A stretch of DNA of 64,000 bases. Source: Sutcliffiella halmapala (GTDB taxonomy: Bacteria; Bacillota; Bacilli; Bacillales; Bacillaceae_I). Of the stretch, positions 25,738 to 35,518 are shown piece after piece; the stretch's first letter is position 1; the number at the start of each line of letters is the position of its first letter. The stretch lies in contig NZ_KV917375.1 in the NCBI RefSeq assembly GCF_002019665.1, forward strand, positions 3,485,445-3,549,444. The letters are read 5' to 3'. A model generated the notes under the pieces. The model saw nothing but the letters and a program-made list of their open reading frames with translations. It did no database searches and was not told where the DNA came from. The translations under genes and the position numbers were made by a program.

Positions 25738-26616
25738 ATGAAAAAATGGATGATTGCTTTTACTGCTACAACAACTATCTTAGCTCTTGCTGCCTGTAAC
25801 AATGAGCAAGGAGAAAATTCTGAAGTTGTCGTAGAAACCACTGCTGGAAATATTACACAAGCAGAACTATATGATGCGATGAAAGAACGCTTCGGGGAAG
25901 TAGTGCTACGGGAGTTAGTGTATGAAAAAGTCCTAGGTGAGACGTATGAAGTAACGGATGAAGAATTAGATGCACGAGTTAGTGAATTAAAACAAGAATT
26001 AGGTCCACAGTTTGACATGGTACTTTTGCAAAGTGGATTTAAGGATGAGGAACAACTAAAGCAAACATTGCGTATTTCTATGCTACAAGAAAAAGCAGCA
26101 ATGGCTGATATCGAACTTACAGATGAAGAAGTTCAAGAATATTATGATGCAATGAAGCCACAAATCCGTGCTAGTCACATCTTAGTAGCTGACGAGTCAA
26201 CAGCAAAAGACATTAAGAAACAGCTTGACGAAGGTGCAGATTTTGCTGAACTTGCCAAAGAGCATTCAACAGACACCGGATCTGCTGCAAATGGTGGCGA
26301 TCTAGATTGGTTTGGTGCAGGTAAAATGCTACCTGAATTCGAAGAAGCTGCTTTTAGTTTAGAAGTAGATCAAATTAGCGAACCTGTGGAAAGTATGTAT
26401 GGGTTCCATATCATTAAAGTGACTGATAAAGAAGAAAAGCAACCGCTAGAAGAAATTCGTGCAGATGTTGAAAATGATTTACTCCGCTCTAAAGTTGGAA
26501 AAGAAACAGTAGATGCTGCTGTCAAAAAGCAAATAGACAACGCAAAAGTAAAAGTCAAAGATTCTACCCTTAAAGATACCTTTAAAGAAGAAGCAGAAGA
26601 AACAACAGAAGAATAA
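25738..26616 (+). CDS. prsA: PrsA foldase lipoprotein (peptidyl-prolyl isomerase)
   Basis: A 292-residue extracytoplasmic foldase essential in B. subtilis for folding secreted proteins and PBPs. A lipoprotein signal peptide ends in LALAAC (lipidated Cys about residue 21). The parvulin rotamase domain lies at about residues 134-225 (RASHILVADESTAKDI, GGDLDWFGAGKMLPEFEEAAF, GFHIIKVTD). I place the start at ATG 25738 with GGGAG upstream; the upstream in-frame codon at 25723 would spoil the signal peptide. Its location next to sscA and yhaL matches B. subtilis. Confidence 0.96.
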   Translation: MKKWMIAFTATTTILALAACNNEQGENSEVVVETTAGNITQAELYDAMKERFGEVVLRELVYEKVLGETYEVTDEELDARVSELKQELGPQFDMVLLQSGFKDEEQLKQTLRISMLQEKAAMADIELTDEEVQEYYDAMKPQIRASHILVADESTAKDIKKQLDEGADFAELAKEHSTDTGSAANGGDLDWFGAGKMLPEFEEAAFSLEVDQISEPVESMYGFHIIKVTDKEEKQPLEEIRADVENDLLRSKVGKETVDAAVKKQIDNAKVKVKDSTLKDTFKEEAEETTEE

Positions 26617-26617
26617 T

Positions 26618-26647
26618 AAAAAGCTGGAGCATTTTGCTCCAGCTTTT
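26618..26647. terminator. Shared prsA/yhaL terminator
   Basis: AAAAAGCTGGAGCA pairs perfectly with TGCTCCAGCTTTTT. It serves both convergent genes and reaches the yhaL stop. Confidence 0.9.
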
Positions 26648-26835
26648 TATGCGTTTGTACTATTAGAAAAGATATGCTTTCTCTTTTCCCGTTCCTCTTG
26701 AATTCTATCCATGTAGACTTGTCCTTCTTTTTCAATGATGACAGTTTCTACCTCTCTATCTTCTTTGGCTGTTCTTAGTGTCATATAAGCACTAAAGCAG
26801 ATTCCAATCACCACAAGTAACATCCACCAAGGCAT
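26647..26835 (-). CDS. yhaL: Sporulation protein YhaL
   Basis: A 62-residue protein. An N-terminal membrane helix (PWWMLLVVIGICFSAYM) is followed by a charged cytoplasmic tail containing FIEKEGQ-like VIIEKEGQVYMDRIQEERE. This matches B. subtilis YhaL, a sporulation protein of unknown mechanism. I place the start at ATG 26835 (MPWW), just after GGAAGGAGG. Convergent with prsA. Confidence 0.85.
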   Translation of the reverse strand: MPWWMLLVVIGICFSAYMTLRTAKEDREVETVIIEKEGQVYMDRIQEEREKRKHIFSNSTNA

Positions 26836-26898
26836 TATAGTTCCTCCTTCCAATCTTGCTAGTATATTTATATGAAAGAAAGAGTAAACCTATTACCC

Positions 26899-27843
26899 TT
26901 AGTTATGAAAAGTAGGTTTATAGAAGGAGCGGTTATCCATTGCAAAGATTCTTTCCGAATAGTCACCAGGCTTCACTCGTTCAAGTGCACGGTCTAGCAT
27001 ATTCATTTTCGCGTCAATATTATCAATATAATGTAAGATTTCCGCTTCTTTTATTAGAGGTAATTTGGGACTTCCCCACTCTAGCTTTCCATGATGACTT
27101 AATACTAGATGTTGAAGAACCATTACTTCTTCGCCTTGAATGCCTAATTCATCGGCAGCTTTTCCAATCTCATTCACCATAATGGAAATATGACCAATAA
27201 GATTCCCTTCTATCGTATATGTAGTAGAAACAGGTCCAGAAAGCTCCGTTACTTTTCCTAAATCATGTAAAATGACTCCAGCATATAATAGATCCTTATC
27301 TAATGTTGGATATAGGGTACTAATCACTTTCGCTAAATCTAGCATCGAAACTACATGATAAGCTAAGCCTGAAACAAATTCATGATGATTTTTTGTTGCG
27401 GCAGGATACTGCAAAAAGTCCTGCTGATGCTTCTTTAAAAGATGACGGGTAATCCGCTGAATGTTCGGGTTCTTCATCTCAAAGATTGCTTGAGTTATTT
27501 TGTCCATCATTTGTTCTTGTCCGAGCGGTGCTGTTTCAATAAGATCTGAAACCGTCACTGTTTCATGATCTTCCTTTGGCTTTATTTTACGTATTTTCAG
27601 TTGGTTACGTCCTCTATAATGATGGATATCCCCAAGTACTCGTACAATACTTTGAGGGCTATAGAGCTCCTCATCCCCAGCTGAAGCGTCCCACAGCTTT
27701 GCTTCTATTTCACCACTTTTATCTTGAAAAATAAGCGTTAAGAAAGGTTTACCGTTACTAGCAATCCCTTTTGTTGCATTTTTTATTAATAAATGAACAT
27801 CCACCTGTTCGCCGACCTCAAAGTGGAGAATCCCCTTCTTCAT
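26899..27843 (-). CDS. yhaM: 3'-5' exoribonuclease YhaM
   Basis: A 314-residue exonuclease. The N-terminal OB-fold covers about residues 10-95. The C-terminal HD domain has [15 protein letters not shown] and ILHDLGK as metal-binding histidine and aspartate motifs, plus LVLSHHG. In B. subtilis YhaM degrades RNA 3' to 5' (and has DNase activity), with roles in mRNA turnover. It lies between yhaL and an inserted MFS gene; in B. subtilis yhaN is the direct neighbour. Confidence 0.94.
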   Translation of the reverse strand: MKKGILHFEVGEQVDVHLLIKNATKGIASNGKPFLTLIFQDKSGEIEAKLWDASAGDEELYSPQSIVRVLGDIHHYRGRNQLKIRKIKPKEDHETVTVSDLIETAPLGQEQMMDKITQAIFEMKNPNIQRITRHLLKKHQQDFLQYPAATKNHHEFVSGLAYHVVSMLDLAKVISTLYPTLDKDLLYAGVILHDLGKVTELSGPVSTTYTIEGNLIGHISIMVNEIGKAADELGIQGEEVMVLQHLVLSHHGKLEWGSPKLPLIKEAEILHYIDNIDAKMNMLDRALERVKPGDYSERIFAMDNRSFYKPTFHN

Positions 27844-27890
27844 GTACTACTCCCCCAGACTTGATAAATATAATATAGTATAGCATAAAA

Positions 27891-28065
27891 AGAAAAGCGG
27901 AGGTGGCTTGTTCAGCTCCGACAAGCATAAGAAGGGTTTGGTAAGAGGTCATGCACTTAGACCTCTTACCAAACACAGCTTATGACTCGAGGAGCTAGCC
28001 ACCGCAGCTAGACAATAAGAAAAGCGGAGGTGGCTTGTTCAGCTCCGACAAGCATAAGACGACTT
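27891..28065. repeat. Duplicated intergenic repeat with embedded palindrome
   Basis: AAAAGCGGAGGTGGCTTGTT, followed by CAGCTCCGACAAGCATAAG, occurs at 27894 and again at 28020. The first copy is complete, ending with CTTATGACTCGAGGAGCTAGCCACCGC as an inverted counterpart of its start; the second is truncated. Inside copy 1, TTTGGTAAGAGGTC and GACCTCTTACCAAA form a perfect 14-bp stem (27937-27973). It lies between the MFS gene 3' end and yhaM. Confidence 0.8.
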
Positions 28066-28105
28066 GCCTAGGATGAAGCTTTTTTACCTCCAGAGCAAAA
28101 TCGAA

Positions 28106-29323
28106 TTATGACTCTACCGCTACAGTTCTTTGTTTTCTTGCTAACCAAATCTTTGTCATAATTAAACCAAACAACATCACAAAAGAACCAAATAAATAAG
28201 GTATATGGATATTGATTTCAAAGAAAATTCCTGCAAGAATTGGACCAACTACATTTCCTAAACTTAAAAACGAATTATTCAACCCCATCACAAGCCCTTG
28301 TTTAGTGCCAGCAAGCTTAGATATAAAAGAATTTAAAGATGGTCGTAATAGAGAGTTCCCTAAGAAAAAGATGCTAGTTGTTAAAAGAACCAACATAAAG
28401 TTAGTTGCAAGAGTCATTAGAACAAAGCCTATCGCACTTATTAAAAGGGCCCACGTTACTACTCGTTCTTCCCCAAATCGCTTCGTAAGCCTACCTACAA
28501 GGACTCCTTGTACGACAGTACCAACTACACCTACTAATAGAATAATCAATCCTACATCACTAGGGTTATAGTGATAACGCTGCATCGTGTAGTAGCCAAA
28601 GATAGATTGAAAATTGGCTAATCCAAAACTCATTATAAACACTAAAAGTAATAGAAAGCCTACAGGACTTTTTAATGCTTTTCCCATTACAACGAATTGG
28701 TTGTCTTGTTTTTTCCCTGCTTCTAGAAGCACATCTTGTTCTCTTTTTTCCTTTGGATAAGATTCAGGTAAAATAAGTATAGACAAAATTCCAGCAAGTG
28801 TTGCGGCAATACCAGCTACAATAAACGGAATGGCTAAGTTAATTTCCCCAAGCCATCCTCCTATTCCCGGTCCAACTACGATTCCTAGCCCCATCGCTGC
28901 TCCGAGGATTCCCATCCCTTGGCCACGTTTTTCAGAAGTTGTCACATCCGAAACATAAGCCATAGCTGTCGGCATTAATGCTGAGCCAAAAATACCAGCA
29001 AGTATTCTAGATAGAAATAACATCCATAGTCCATTGGCAAAGGCAAAAACAAACTCCGCAACAGCAAATCCAAATAAACCAATGGTGATTAAAGGCTTTC
29101 TCCCAATTTTATCGGAAAGTCTTCCCCATATTGGAGCAAATAAAAACTGCATGAAGGCAAAAACCGCAACAAGCAATCCTAATATGCGGGCATTTGCACC
29201 GAATAACTCCATATAAAAGGGAAGTATTGGAATAACCAGTCCTATCCCTACCATGACGATAAATAAATTAAAGCTTAATAGTAATAATGGTGCTTTTTTG
29301 CTTGATACAAGTCTTTCTTTCAT
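28106..29323 (-). CDS. MFS multidrug efflux transporter
   Basis: A 405-residue major facilitator of the DHA1/12-helix type (Bmr/NorA/TetA-like). Motif A is GRLSDKIGRKPL between helices 2 and 3; motif C (antiporter) is GLGIVVGPGIGGWLGE in helix 5, typical of drug:proton exporters. The substrate is not predictable from sequence. AAAGGAAT precedes the ATG. It is inserted between yhaN and yhaM relative to the B. subtilis order, with a dispersed repeat at its 3' side, which may mark the insertion. Confidence 0.88.
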   Translation of the reverse strand: MKERLVSSKKAPLLLLSFNLFIVMVGIGLVIPILPFYMELFGANARILGLLVAVFAFMQFLFAPIWGRLSDKIGRKPLITIGLFGFAVAEFVFAFANGLWMLFLSRILAGIFGSALMPTAMAYVSDVTTSEKRGQGMGILGAAMGLGIVVGPGIGGWLGEINLAIPFIVAGIAATLAGILSILILPESYPKEKREQDVLLEAGKKQDNQFVVMGKALKSPVGFLLLLVFIMSFGLANFQSIFGYYTMQRYHYNPSDVGLIILLVGVVGTVVQGVLVGRLTKRFGEERVVTWALLISAIGFVLMTLATNFMLVLLTTSIFFLGNSLLRPSLNSFISKLAGTKQGLVMGLNNSFLSLGNVVGPILAGIFFEINIHIPYLFGSFVMLFGLIMTKIWLARKQRTVAVES

Positions 29324-29412
29324 TACATATTCCTTTCAACGACTTCCTTTTTTGTTTATACAAGCTTAGCGTTCGTCTTTTCGTAAATCAATTATAAACT
29401 AGTACGAACATC

Positions 29413-32400
29413 TCAAACAGAATGTGGAACGTGAGCATGTTCCATATTATACACACTTACATTTCCTTCTTTTTCAAATAGATGTTTCATATGCTTATGA
29501 CAAGTAAAAAATAATAATTGTTCTCCCTCTTCTGTAAGCTTCCTCATTAGACTTATTGCTTGATACGTCCTCTCTTGATCAAAGTTAACGAAGGTATCAT
29601 CCATCATAAATGGAAAACGTTGTTGCTTACTCCAGACAGATGCAACAGCAAATCGTAATGCAAGATAAAGTTGCTCTATCGTTGCTTGGCTGAGCTCCTT
29701 TGGCTCAAATGTTAATCCGTTTTTATGCTTTACCATTAGTTTTGTCTCTAAGTTGGAATCATAAACTTGAACATATTCCTCTTTCGTTAAAAAGCTAAAA
29801 TATTGAGATGCTTTGTCCAATACTTCAGGAAGCTTTACGGAGCGGTAAAAGTCCATTGTTTTAGCAAGAAGCTGTTGTGCAGTCGAAAGAACGGCCCATT
29901 TTCGTGCATATTCCTGTAGTTTGCCTTTCGAAAGCTCCAATTGCTGTATAGCATCCGAATAGGTGCCTTCTTCTTCTAATGACCGTACCGTTTCGACATT
30001 TCTAGTTTTCAATTGATACAGGAGTGACTTTTCCTCTTTTAACTCCGTAAGTTCTTTTTCAAGCTCTGCTTTATCCCTCTCCCAAATAGCATTGGTTCTC
30101 CCCTTAACTAATGGGAACCCAAAAGACTTCTCCAATTGTAAGAGTTGAGAATTTACTAGAGTTTGTTTTTGTTCTAATATAGTTGCTTTCTGATAAAGTT
30201 GATGTTTCACTCGAAAGTCTTCTTCTGAAGATGCATGTGCCTGTTTCATTAAGCTATTAACTTGCTTGTTTACTTCATTCCACTGAATGGACAATAATTT
30301 TGCTTCTTCGTCTATTGCTATTATCTTTAGTTCAAGTTCATTTCTCAGATGCTGTAGCTTTTTGTTTTCTTGAAGTTGTCCTTTCAAATAATAAAAGGCT
30401 TCCTCTATTGATGTCGTGGAAAAACTAACAATAGCTAACAGCTTATTAATCTCAATTTCAAACTGCTCCACGATAGCTTGATACATTTGAATTTTTGCCA
30501 CTAAGGATAGTTTTTCGCTAATTCCATTTTTAATTTGAACAGCCCGATCAAAAGCCTCTTCCAAATGACTGATTGGAATAGATTGTAGACGCCGTAGTTT
30601 CATCCAATCCACTATTTTCTCTTCTAACGTAAAATGTTCCTTCTCCCACTCCTCATACTGACGAATTATTCTGTCATAGGCTCTTTCACTTTGAGCGAGT
30701 AAAAGTCGTTCTTTTTGAAGAAGTTGCTGTATCTGCTCTTCTTTTGCCAGAAGAAGTTGATTGGCTTCTTTATTAGTTCTATATGGTGATTCATACAACT
30801 TTTCTTTTAGACTAGCTAGTTTTACTTTCAAGCCTGCTTTTTCTTGTTCTAGGCGGGCTAGGATTGAACTTTGATTATTAGAGAATAAAAGAAAGGCTCC
30901 AATTGTAGCTGATAAAAAGAAGCAGAGAAGCGCAAATAATAAAAGATCTTGCATATATAAACCTATAGAACCAACACTACCTATCACTACACTCGTCCCA
31001 GCTACAAGTTTTCTTTTCTTCATACTATTTGTTAAGTCTGCCTGATGATGAGCTAATTGCTTATCCATCTGAAGCAGCAGTTGCTCATGAATTGTAATTT
31101 CTCTTTCTAACTGATCTGTGGATTGCTCTTTTATCTCCTTACGCACACGTTGTAATAGCTCAGAAGGTTGTTGTTCTTTTTCTAAGGAAGTTATCTGTTC
31201 TTCATGTTGTTCTAAGTCGTCTTTTGCTTGTTGAAAATGCTCATCTAGTCGCTGCTTCTGCAGAGATAGTTTCTGCTGTGTTTGCAATACCTCTTTTAAC
31301 TGAGCTCTCGCAGCGAGACTTGTATCAATTTCCACTATTTGTTTTTCCGTATATCCATCCCATGATAACTCAGTGGTCCAAACTTGGATTTGCTTTATAC
31401 ACCGTTGCTTTTCTGCTCCTAAAAGTCCGATTTGCTCGGTGGCTTGCTGATGCTTATGAAGATTTGTTGACAAGCCCTCTATTCGTTCTTCCAAACTTAA
31501 TAAATCATTATTTATTTCTATTCTCTCTATTTTTCCTTCTAGTAAAGCTTTATCTTGGTCTAACTTTTCTAGTTTGGAATGGTAGATAGTCTGTTCTGTT
31601 AGCAGTTTTTCAAGCCTAGCGATCCCATCTGTCGGAAAGCGTGGGTAGTCTCCTAACGTTGTAAGTTCTGCTTGAATTTGAACTAATTGATCTTGAATAG
31701 GCTGCATAACTAGCATTGCTTCAATCTGGCGAAGTTCCAAGGAAAGTTTCTCTTTTTCTATGTCTATCACGCGAAGCCTTTCTTCGGATTTCTGAATATC
31801 TTTCTGAAGTGTTTCATAGTGTTCTAGCTTTTGCTTCCATTTCTGTACTTCCTTCTCCTCTTCTCGAAGGTCTGTAAGCAATTTATTAATAATAGGCTTT
31901 CTTCCACTTGGTTTAAATTGTTCATCTAAAGATTTTACTAGCTGATCAGAAATTCGCTGTAACTTATCCGTACCGATTAGGCCAGAGGAAAATAAATATC
32001 CACCTAACTGTTCCACATCGATAAGCTTCAAGTTTTGCATATCCATAATGTTGAAGGAAAAGATACCTTTATAGATACTTTTATCTAAACCTGCAAGTAC
32101 CTGTTCTAAAGGATATTCGTTACCTTCCTTGTCTAAAACGCTAACATCTCCTACTGCCTTTCCGGCTATTCTTTCTATTGTTAGCGTACTCCTATCATGG
32201 GTTTCTATATGTAGCTTGCCACCATATTTAAATCCTTTTTTCGGTTCATATCTAAGTTCTGTTTGATTTTTAGTTGGAAAGCCAAACAGAATCGCGTGAA
32301 TAAATGCCATTAACGTGGATTTTCCAGCCTCATTTCTTCCATAGATCACTTGAATTCCTGGGGAAAAGGAATCAATTTTTATATTTTCTAATTTCCCATA

Positions 32401-32430
32401 TCCGTAAATCTCTAATGCTTTTATTTTCAA
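29413..32430 (-). CDS. yhaN: YhaN, Rad50/SbcC-like ATPase
   Basis: A 1005-residue AAA-type ATPase with SMC/Rad50 architecture. Walker A is YGRNEAGKSTLM (about residues 30-41). Long coiled coils flank a pair of hydrophobic helices near residues 480-530, as in B. subtilis YhaN. The C-terminal half carries ELSQATIEQLYLALRF (signature-like) and a FPFMMDDTFVNFD Walker B. TTG start after AAGGGGTGAG. Five nucleotides after yhaO; together they form an SbcCD-like pair probably acting on DNA ends. Confidence 0.9.
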   Translation of the reverse strand: MKIKALEIYGYGKLENIKIDSFSPGIQVIYGRNEAGKSTLMAFIHAILFGFPTKNQTELRYEPKKGFKYGGKLHIETHDRSTLTIERIAGKAVGDVSVLDKEGNEYPLEQVLAGLDKSIYKGIFSFNIMDMQNLKLIDVEQLGGYLFSSGLIGTDKLQRISDQLVKSLDEQFKPSGRKPIINKLLTDLREEEKEVQKWKQKLEHYETLQKDIQKSEERLRVIDIEKEKLSLELRQIEAMLVMQPIQDQLVQIQAELTTLGDYPRFPTDGIARLEKLLTEQTIYHSKLEKLDQDKALLEGKIERIEINNDLLSLEERIEGLSTNLHKHQQATEQIGLLGAEKQRCIKQIQVWTTELSWDGYTEKQIVEIDTSLAARAQLKEVLQTQQKLSLQKQRLDEHFQQAKDDLEQHEEQITSLEKEQQPSELLQRVRKEIKEQSTDQLEREITIHEQLLLQMDKQLAHHQADLTNSMKKRKLVAGTSVVIGSVGSIGLYMQDLLLFALLCFFLSATIGAFLLFSNNQSSILARLEQEKAGLKVKLASLKEKLYESPYRTNKEANQLLLAKEEQIQQLLQKERLLLAQSERAYDRIIRQYEEWEKEHFTLEEKIVDWMKLRRLQSIPISHLEEAFDRAVQIKNGISEKLSLVAKIQMYQAIVEQFEIEINKLLAIVSFSTTSIEEAFYYLKGQLQENKKLQHLRNELELKIIAIDEEAKLLSIQWNEVNKQVNSLMKQAHASSEEDFRVKHQLYQKATILEQKQTLVNSQLLQLEKSFGFPLVKGRTNAIWERDKAELEKELTELKEEKSLLYQLKTRNVETVRSLEEEGTYSDAIQQLELSKGKLQEYARKWAVLSTAQQLLAKTMDFYRSVKLPEVLDKASQYFSFLTKEEYVQVYDSNLETKLMVKHKNGLTFEPKELSQATIEQLYLALRFAVASVWSKQQRFPFMMDDTFVNFDQERTYQAISLMRKLTEEGEQLLFFTCHKHMKHLFEKEGNVSVYNMEHAHVPHSV

Positions 32431-32435
32431 TTATC

Positions 32436-33665
32436 TCACCCCTTTTCCCCCTCTAGAAATTTTGTTACCAACCACTGCTCGGCTTCTTCTAATATCGCTT
32501 TCTTTTCCTCTTGGTTAAATGGCTCTAAGAAATGCCTTGCCTCTGAATGTTTGAATAAAGACGATAAAAAAACATCGATATTATCCGTTTGATCTACTAC
32601 TTGATAAAAGTCTTGATAAAATGATTTTTCTTTTAAAACCGCTTTCGAATAATCGGGTGTAGTTTTATTAGCAAATGAATAAACATACTGAAAAGATATA
32701 CTATCTGCTTCTCCACTATTTAAATATAAAAGCATATCCTCTAGTTGGCTTTCGTCTAGAAGATGAGAATAAAGCGGACCACTTCCGGATAGGGTTAATT
32801 GAATAAGAGATTTTTTAAACGTTTTTCTCGTTTCTTCTATTATGTCTTTTATAGCTTGTATAAGTTCATCCATTGTCTGAAGTGACTCAATTGAAAGGTC
32901 TATATTTCTCCAAATTATTGATGCAGTTTCTACAAAGGACAACGTTGCTTCTCGATGACTTAGCTCTACTAGATAACAACCTTTCTCCTCTGTTTCTTTT
33001 TTGTTTCGTCCTTGGATATTACCCGGATAAACAATTGGAGGCTTACTGCATAAAATTTCCTTTTTATGAATGTGTCCAAGAGCCCAATAATGAAAATCCT
33101 TTTCTAAAAGCTCAGATAATGTGAAAGGTGCATAAGGGTCATGCTCCTCTCTACCAGATAAATTTCCATGTAAAAGACCAATATGAAAGGGTACTTGATC
33201 CCTTTTTTGATATTCACTTGTTTTATTTTGAAGGATATGACGCTGATAATAACTAAATCCATAAATATTTGCTAGGTGAATCCCATTTTTCACAAAGGGT
33301 TTTACCTCAACATTTTCTCCAAAAATATGAACATTTTTCGGATACCGAAAGCTTTCATGACCCTTAGTTAGAAAATCATGATTACCATGAATCACGTAAA
33401 CTGCAATGTTTGCCTTTTCTAATCGAAGAAATTCCTCTCTTAGTTTTGCTTGAGCTAGGAGGCTTCGTTGTTCCAAATCAAATAAATCCCCTGCAAGAAG
33501 CAGAAAATCAACCTCTTTCTTTATCGCTACATCCACTAAGTTAGTAAGCGCGATAAATGTACTTGCTCTAACCTGTTGAAAAATCTCATGTGGTAGATAG
33601 TTTAATCCTTTAAACGGACTATCTAAATGTAAGTCTGCTGCATGAATAAATCGAATAGAGTTCAT
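32436..33665 (-). CDS. yhaO: YhaO, SbcD/Mre11-like nuclease
   Basis: A 409-residue metallophosphoesterase. The nuclease motifs are in order: AADLHLDSPF, LLAGDLFD, VIHGNHD, LLHGNL, and ALGHIHKKE. The C-terminal ~150 residues are the capping region. The partner is YhaN, transcribed just downstream. By analogy with SbcCD/Mre11-Rad50 the pair should process DNA ends or hairpins; this is inference from family. Confidence 0.92.
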   Translation of the reverse strand: MNSIRFIHAADLHLDSPFKGLNYLPHEIFQQVRASTFIALTNLVDVAIKKEVDFLLLAGDLFDLEQRSLLAQAKLREEFLRLEKANIAVYVIHGNHDFLTKGHESFRYPKNVHIFGENVEVKPFVKNGIHLANIYGFSYYQRHILQNKTSEYQKRDQVPFHIGLLHGNLSGREEHDPYAPFTLSELLEKDFHYWALGHIHKKEILCSKPPIVYPGNIQGRNKKETEEKGCYLVELSHREATLSFVETASIIWRNIDLSIESLQTMDELIQAIKDIIEETRKTFKKSLIQLTLSGSGPLYSHLLDESQLEDMLLYLNSGEADSISFQYVYSFANKTTPDYSKAVLKEKSFYQDFYQVVDQTDNIDVFLSSLFKHSEARHFLEPFNQEEKKAILEEAEQWLVTKFLEGEKG

Positions 33666-33872
33666 TATATTACCTCATCATTCACTCTTTTTCTCTATTT
33701 TACCATGCCAGAAATACGAATGCACGTTCGGAAAGATAACTTCCCTATATTTAATTTATATAGTAAGCACTTCACTGAATAAATTGACTGAAAACTCCCA
33801 AAAGTAATAAAATACCTTATAAGCTTCTTTTTATAACATACAAACCGCTCACTATTAAGGGGATGAATTAAA

Positions 33873-34892
33873 GTGAAACAAAATAACCAAGTAGGATCAA
33901 CAAAAAGTGTTCCGATGAAAGCAAATGAAATTTCTTCAGACGGATCTTTCAAACGACAAACTAATAGATTTATCACTCCTTTCGGAAACAATTCTAACGA
34001 ACTTCCAGTTGAGGCGAATCGCTATCGTCTGTTATGGACCGCAGCTTGCCCTTGGGCCCACCGAACGGTGATTGTTCGAAAAATCCTTGGACTAGATAAT
34101 GTTATTAGTTTAGGCACAGCAAGCCCACTTCGCCCCAAAACCACACAAGTAGATTGGGAGTTTTCTCTTGATGAAGGTGGCGTCGATCCTATCTTAGGCA
34201 TCCAATATATGAGCGAAATCTATCAAAAGACAGATTCAGAATACAAGGGTAGGCCAACTGTTCCTGTGATGGTGGATCTTAAGGCTCAACAGGTGGCAAA
34301 TAATGATTATTTTAGACTCACCAACTATTTTGAAACAGAGTGGAAACCATTCCATAAAGAGAATGCACCGAACTTGTATCCAAAGGATTTATGTGGAGAA
34401 ATTGATGCTTTAAACGATGTCATTTTTCACGACATCAACAATGGGGTGTATAAATGTGGTTTTGCCCTTTCTCAAGAAGTTTACGAGGAAGCATTTGACC
34501 GTTTATTTGCTAGATTGGATGAACTCGAAGAACGTCTCTCTACTCAACGGTTCTTATTCGGAGATTACATAACAGACTCTGATGTACGCCTGTATTCTAC
34601 GTTAGTTCGTTTCGACGTCGCTTACTATACTGCATTTCATACAAATAGAAACCTTATAAAAGAATTCCCGAATTTAGGTGGATATGTGCGTGATTTGTAC
34701 CAAACTCCAGGATTCGGAGATACAACTGACTTTGACGCTATTAAACAGCATTATCATGTTTCAATTACAATTTTCGTAGATAAAGAGGATGTGAAAATAC
34801 TTCCAAAAGGTCCGGATCTATCCGGCTGGAATGCCCCGCACCATCGCGAAACCTTAAGTAATAGCAAAGAAAAATTTCTAATCGATAACTGA
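33873..34892 (+). CDS. Xi-class glutathione transferase (hydroquinone reductase type)
   Basis: A 339-residue GST-family protein of the Xi class (YqjG/ECM4). The catalytic motif is CPWAHRTVIVR (Cys near residue 60), the fixed cysteine that distinguishes these thiol-dependent S-glutathionyl-hydroquinone reductases. The C-terminal helical domain has FLFGDYITDSDVRLYSTLVRFD. GTG start after AAGGGGATG. Most Bacillaceae use bacillithiol rather than glutathione, so the thiol cofactor may be bacillithiol. Followed 12 nt later by a GNAT gene, likely one operon. Confidence 0.85.
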   Translation: MKQNNQVGSTKSVPMKANEISSDGSFKRQTNRFITPFGNNSNELPVEANRYRLLWTAACPWAHRTVIVRKILGLDNVISLGTASPLRPKTTQVDWEFSLDEGGVDPILGIQYMSEIYQKTDSEYKGRPTVPVMVDLKAQQVANNDYFRLTNYFETEWKPFHKENAPNLYPKDLCGEIDALNDVIFHDINNGVYKCGFALSQEVYEEAFDRLFARLDELEERLSTQRFLFGDYITDSDVRLYSTLVRFDVAYYTAFHTNRNLIKEFPNLGGYVRDLYQTPGFGDTTDFDAIKQHYHVSITIFVDKEDVKILPKGPDLSGWNAPHHRETLSNSKEKFLIDN

Positions 34893-34904
34893 GGAGTGGA
34901 TGAA

Positions 34905-35405
34905 ATGATCCTACGAGATGCACTCACAAGTGAATTACTATTCATCCGGCAACAACGTGTGGCGGCTTATAGTGAATATGCAGACGCCCTTCCTGAAGAC
35001 CATTGGAACGCACTAAAACAATCGATTCTTTCAGAAGCAGATTTGCAACCAGGAGTAGAAATAATCGTAGCGGAAATTGCAGGTGAAATAGTAGGAAGTG
35101 TTGTATTATTTCCTCCTAAAATAAAAGCATATGAAGGATTCGGTGATGCACTGGACCATTCTGAGATAAGAATGTTAGCTGTAGCCCCTACTGCCCAAGG
35201 CAAGGGAGTGGCCTCTTCCCTAGTAACTGAATGCATGAACCGAACAAAAAATAAAGGTCATCGCTCCATTGGCCTACACACCGGTGAATTTATGGCAAAC
35301 GCCATCAAGCTTTATAAACAATTCGGATTTCAACGGATACCAGAACATGATTTTGAGCCAGCAAATGATGGGATTATTGTAAAAGCATTTCGGTTGGATT
35401 TTTGA
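34905..35405 (+). CDS. GNAT-family N-acetyltransferase
   Basis: A 166-residue acyltransferase. The acetyl-CoA-binding motif is MLAVAPTAQGKGVASSLV (Q-x-x-G-x-A/G), followed by GLHTGEFMANAIKLYKQFGF, typical of GNAT beta5-alpha4. The acceptor is unknown. I place the start at ATG 34905, 6 nt after GAGGAGTGG. Lies 12 nt after the Xi-class GST gene. Confidence 0.85.
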   Translation: MILRDALTSELLFIRQQRVAAYSEYADALPEDHWNALKQSILSEADLQPGVEIIVAEIAGEIVGSVVLFPPKIKAYEGFGDALDHSEIRMLAVAPTAQGKGVASSLVTECMNRTKNKGHRSIGLHTGEFMANAIKLYKQFGFQRIPEHDFEPANDGIIVKAFRLDF

Positions 35406-35477
35406 TAAATAAAATGGGCTTGGAGGATAGGAGTAACAGTAATGATAGTTGCTCCTATCCTTTCTTGCCTTTTAAAA

Positions 35478-35512
35478 AAACAAACCCCAAATGTAAAATT
35501 CAGGGTTTGTTT
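35478..35512. terminator. Terminator between GNAT gene and yhaP
   Basis: AAACAAACCC pairs with GGGTTTGTTT across a 15-nt loop; A- and T-rich flanks allow both directions. Confidence 0.75.
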
Positions 35513-35518
35513 GTCATA

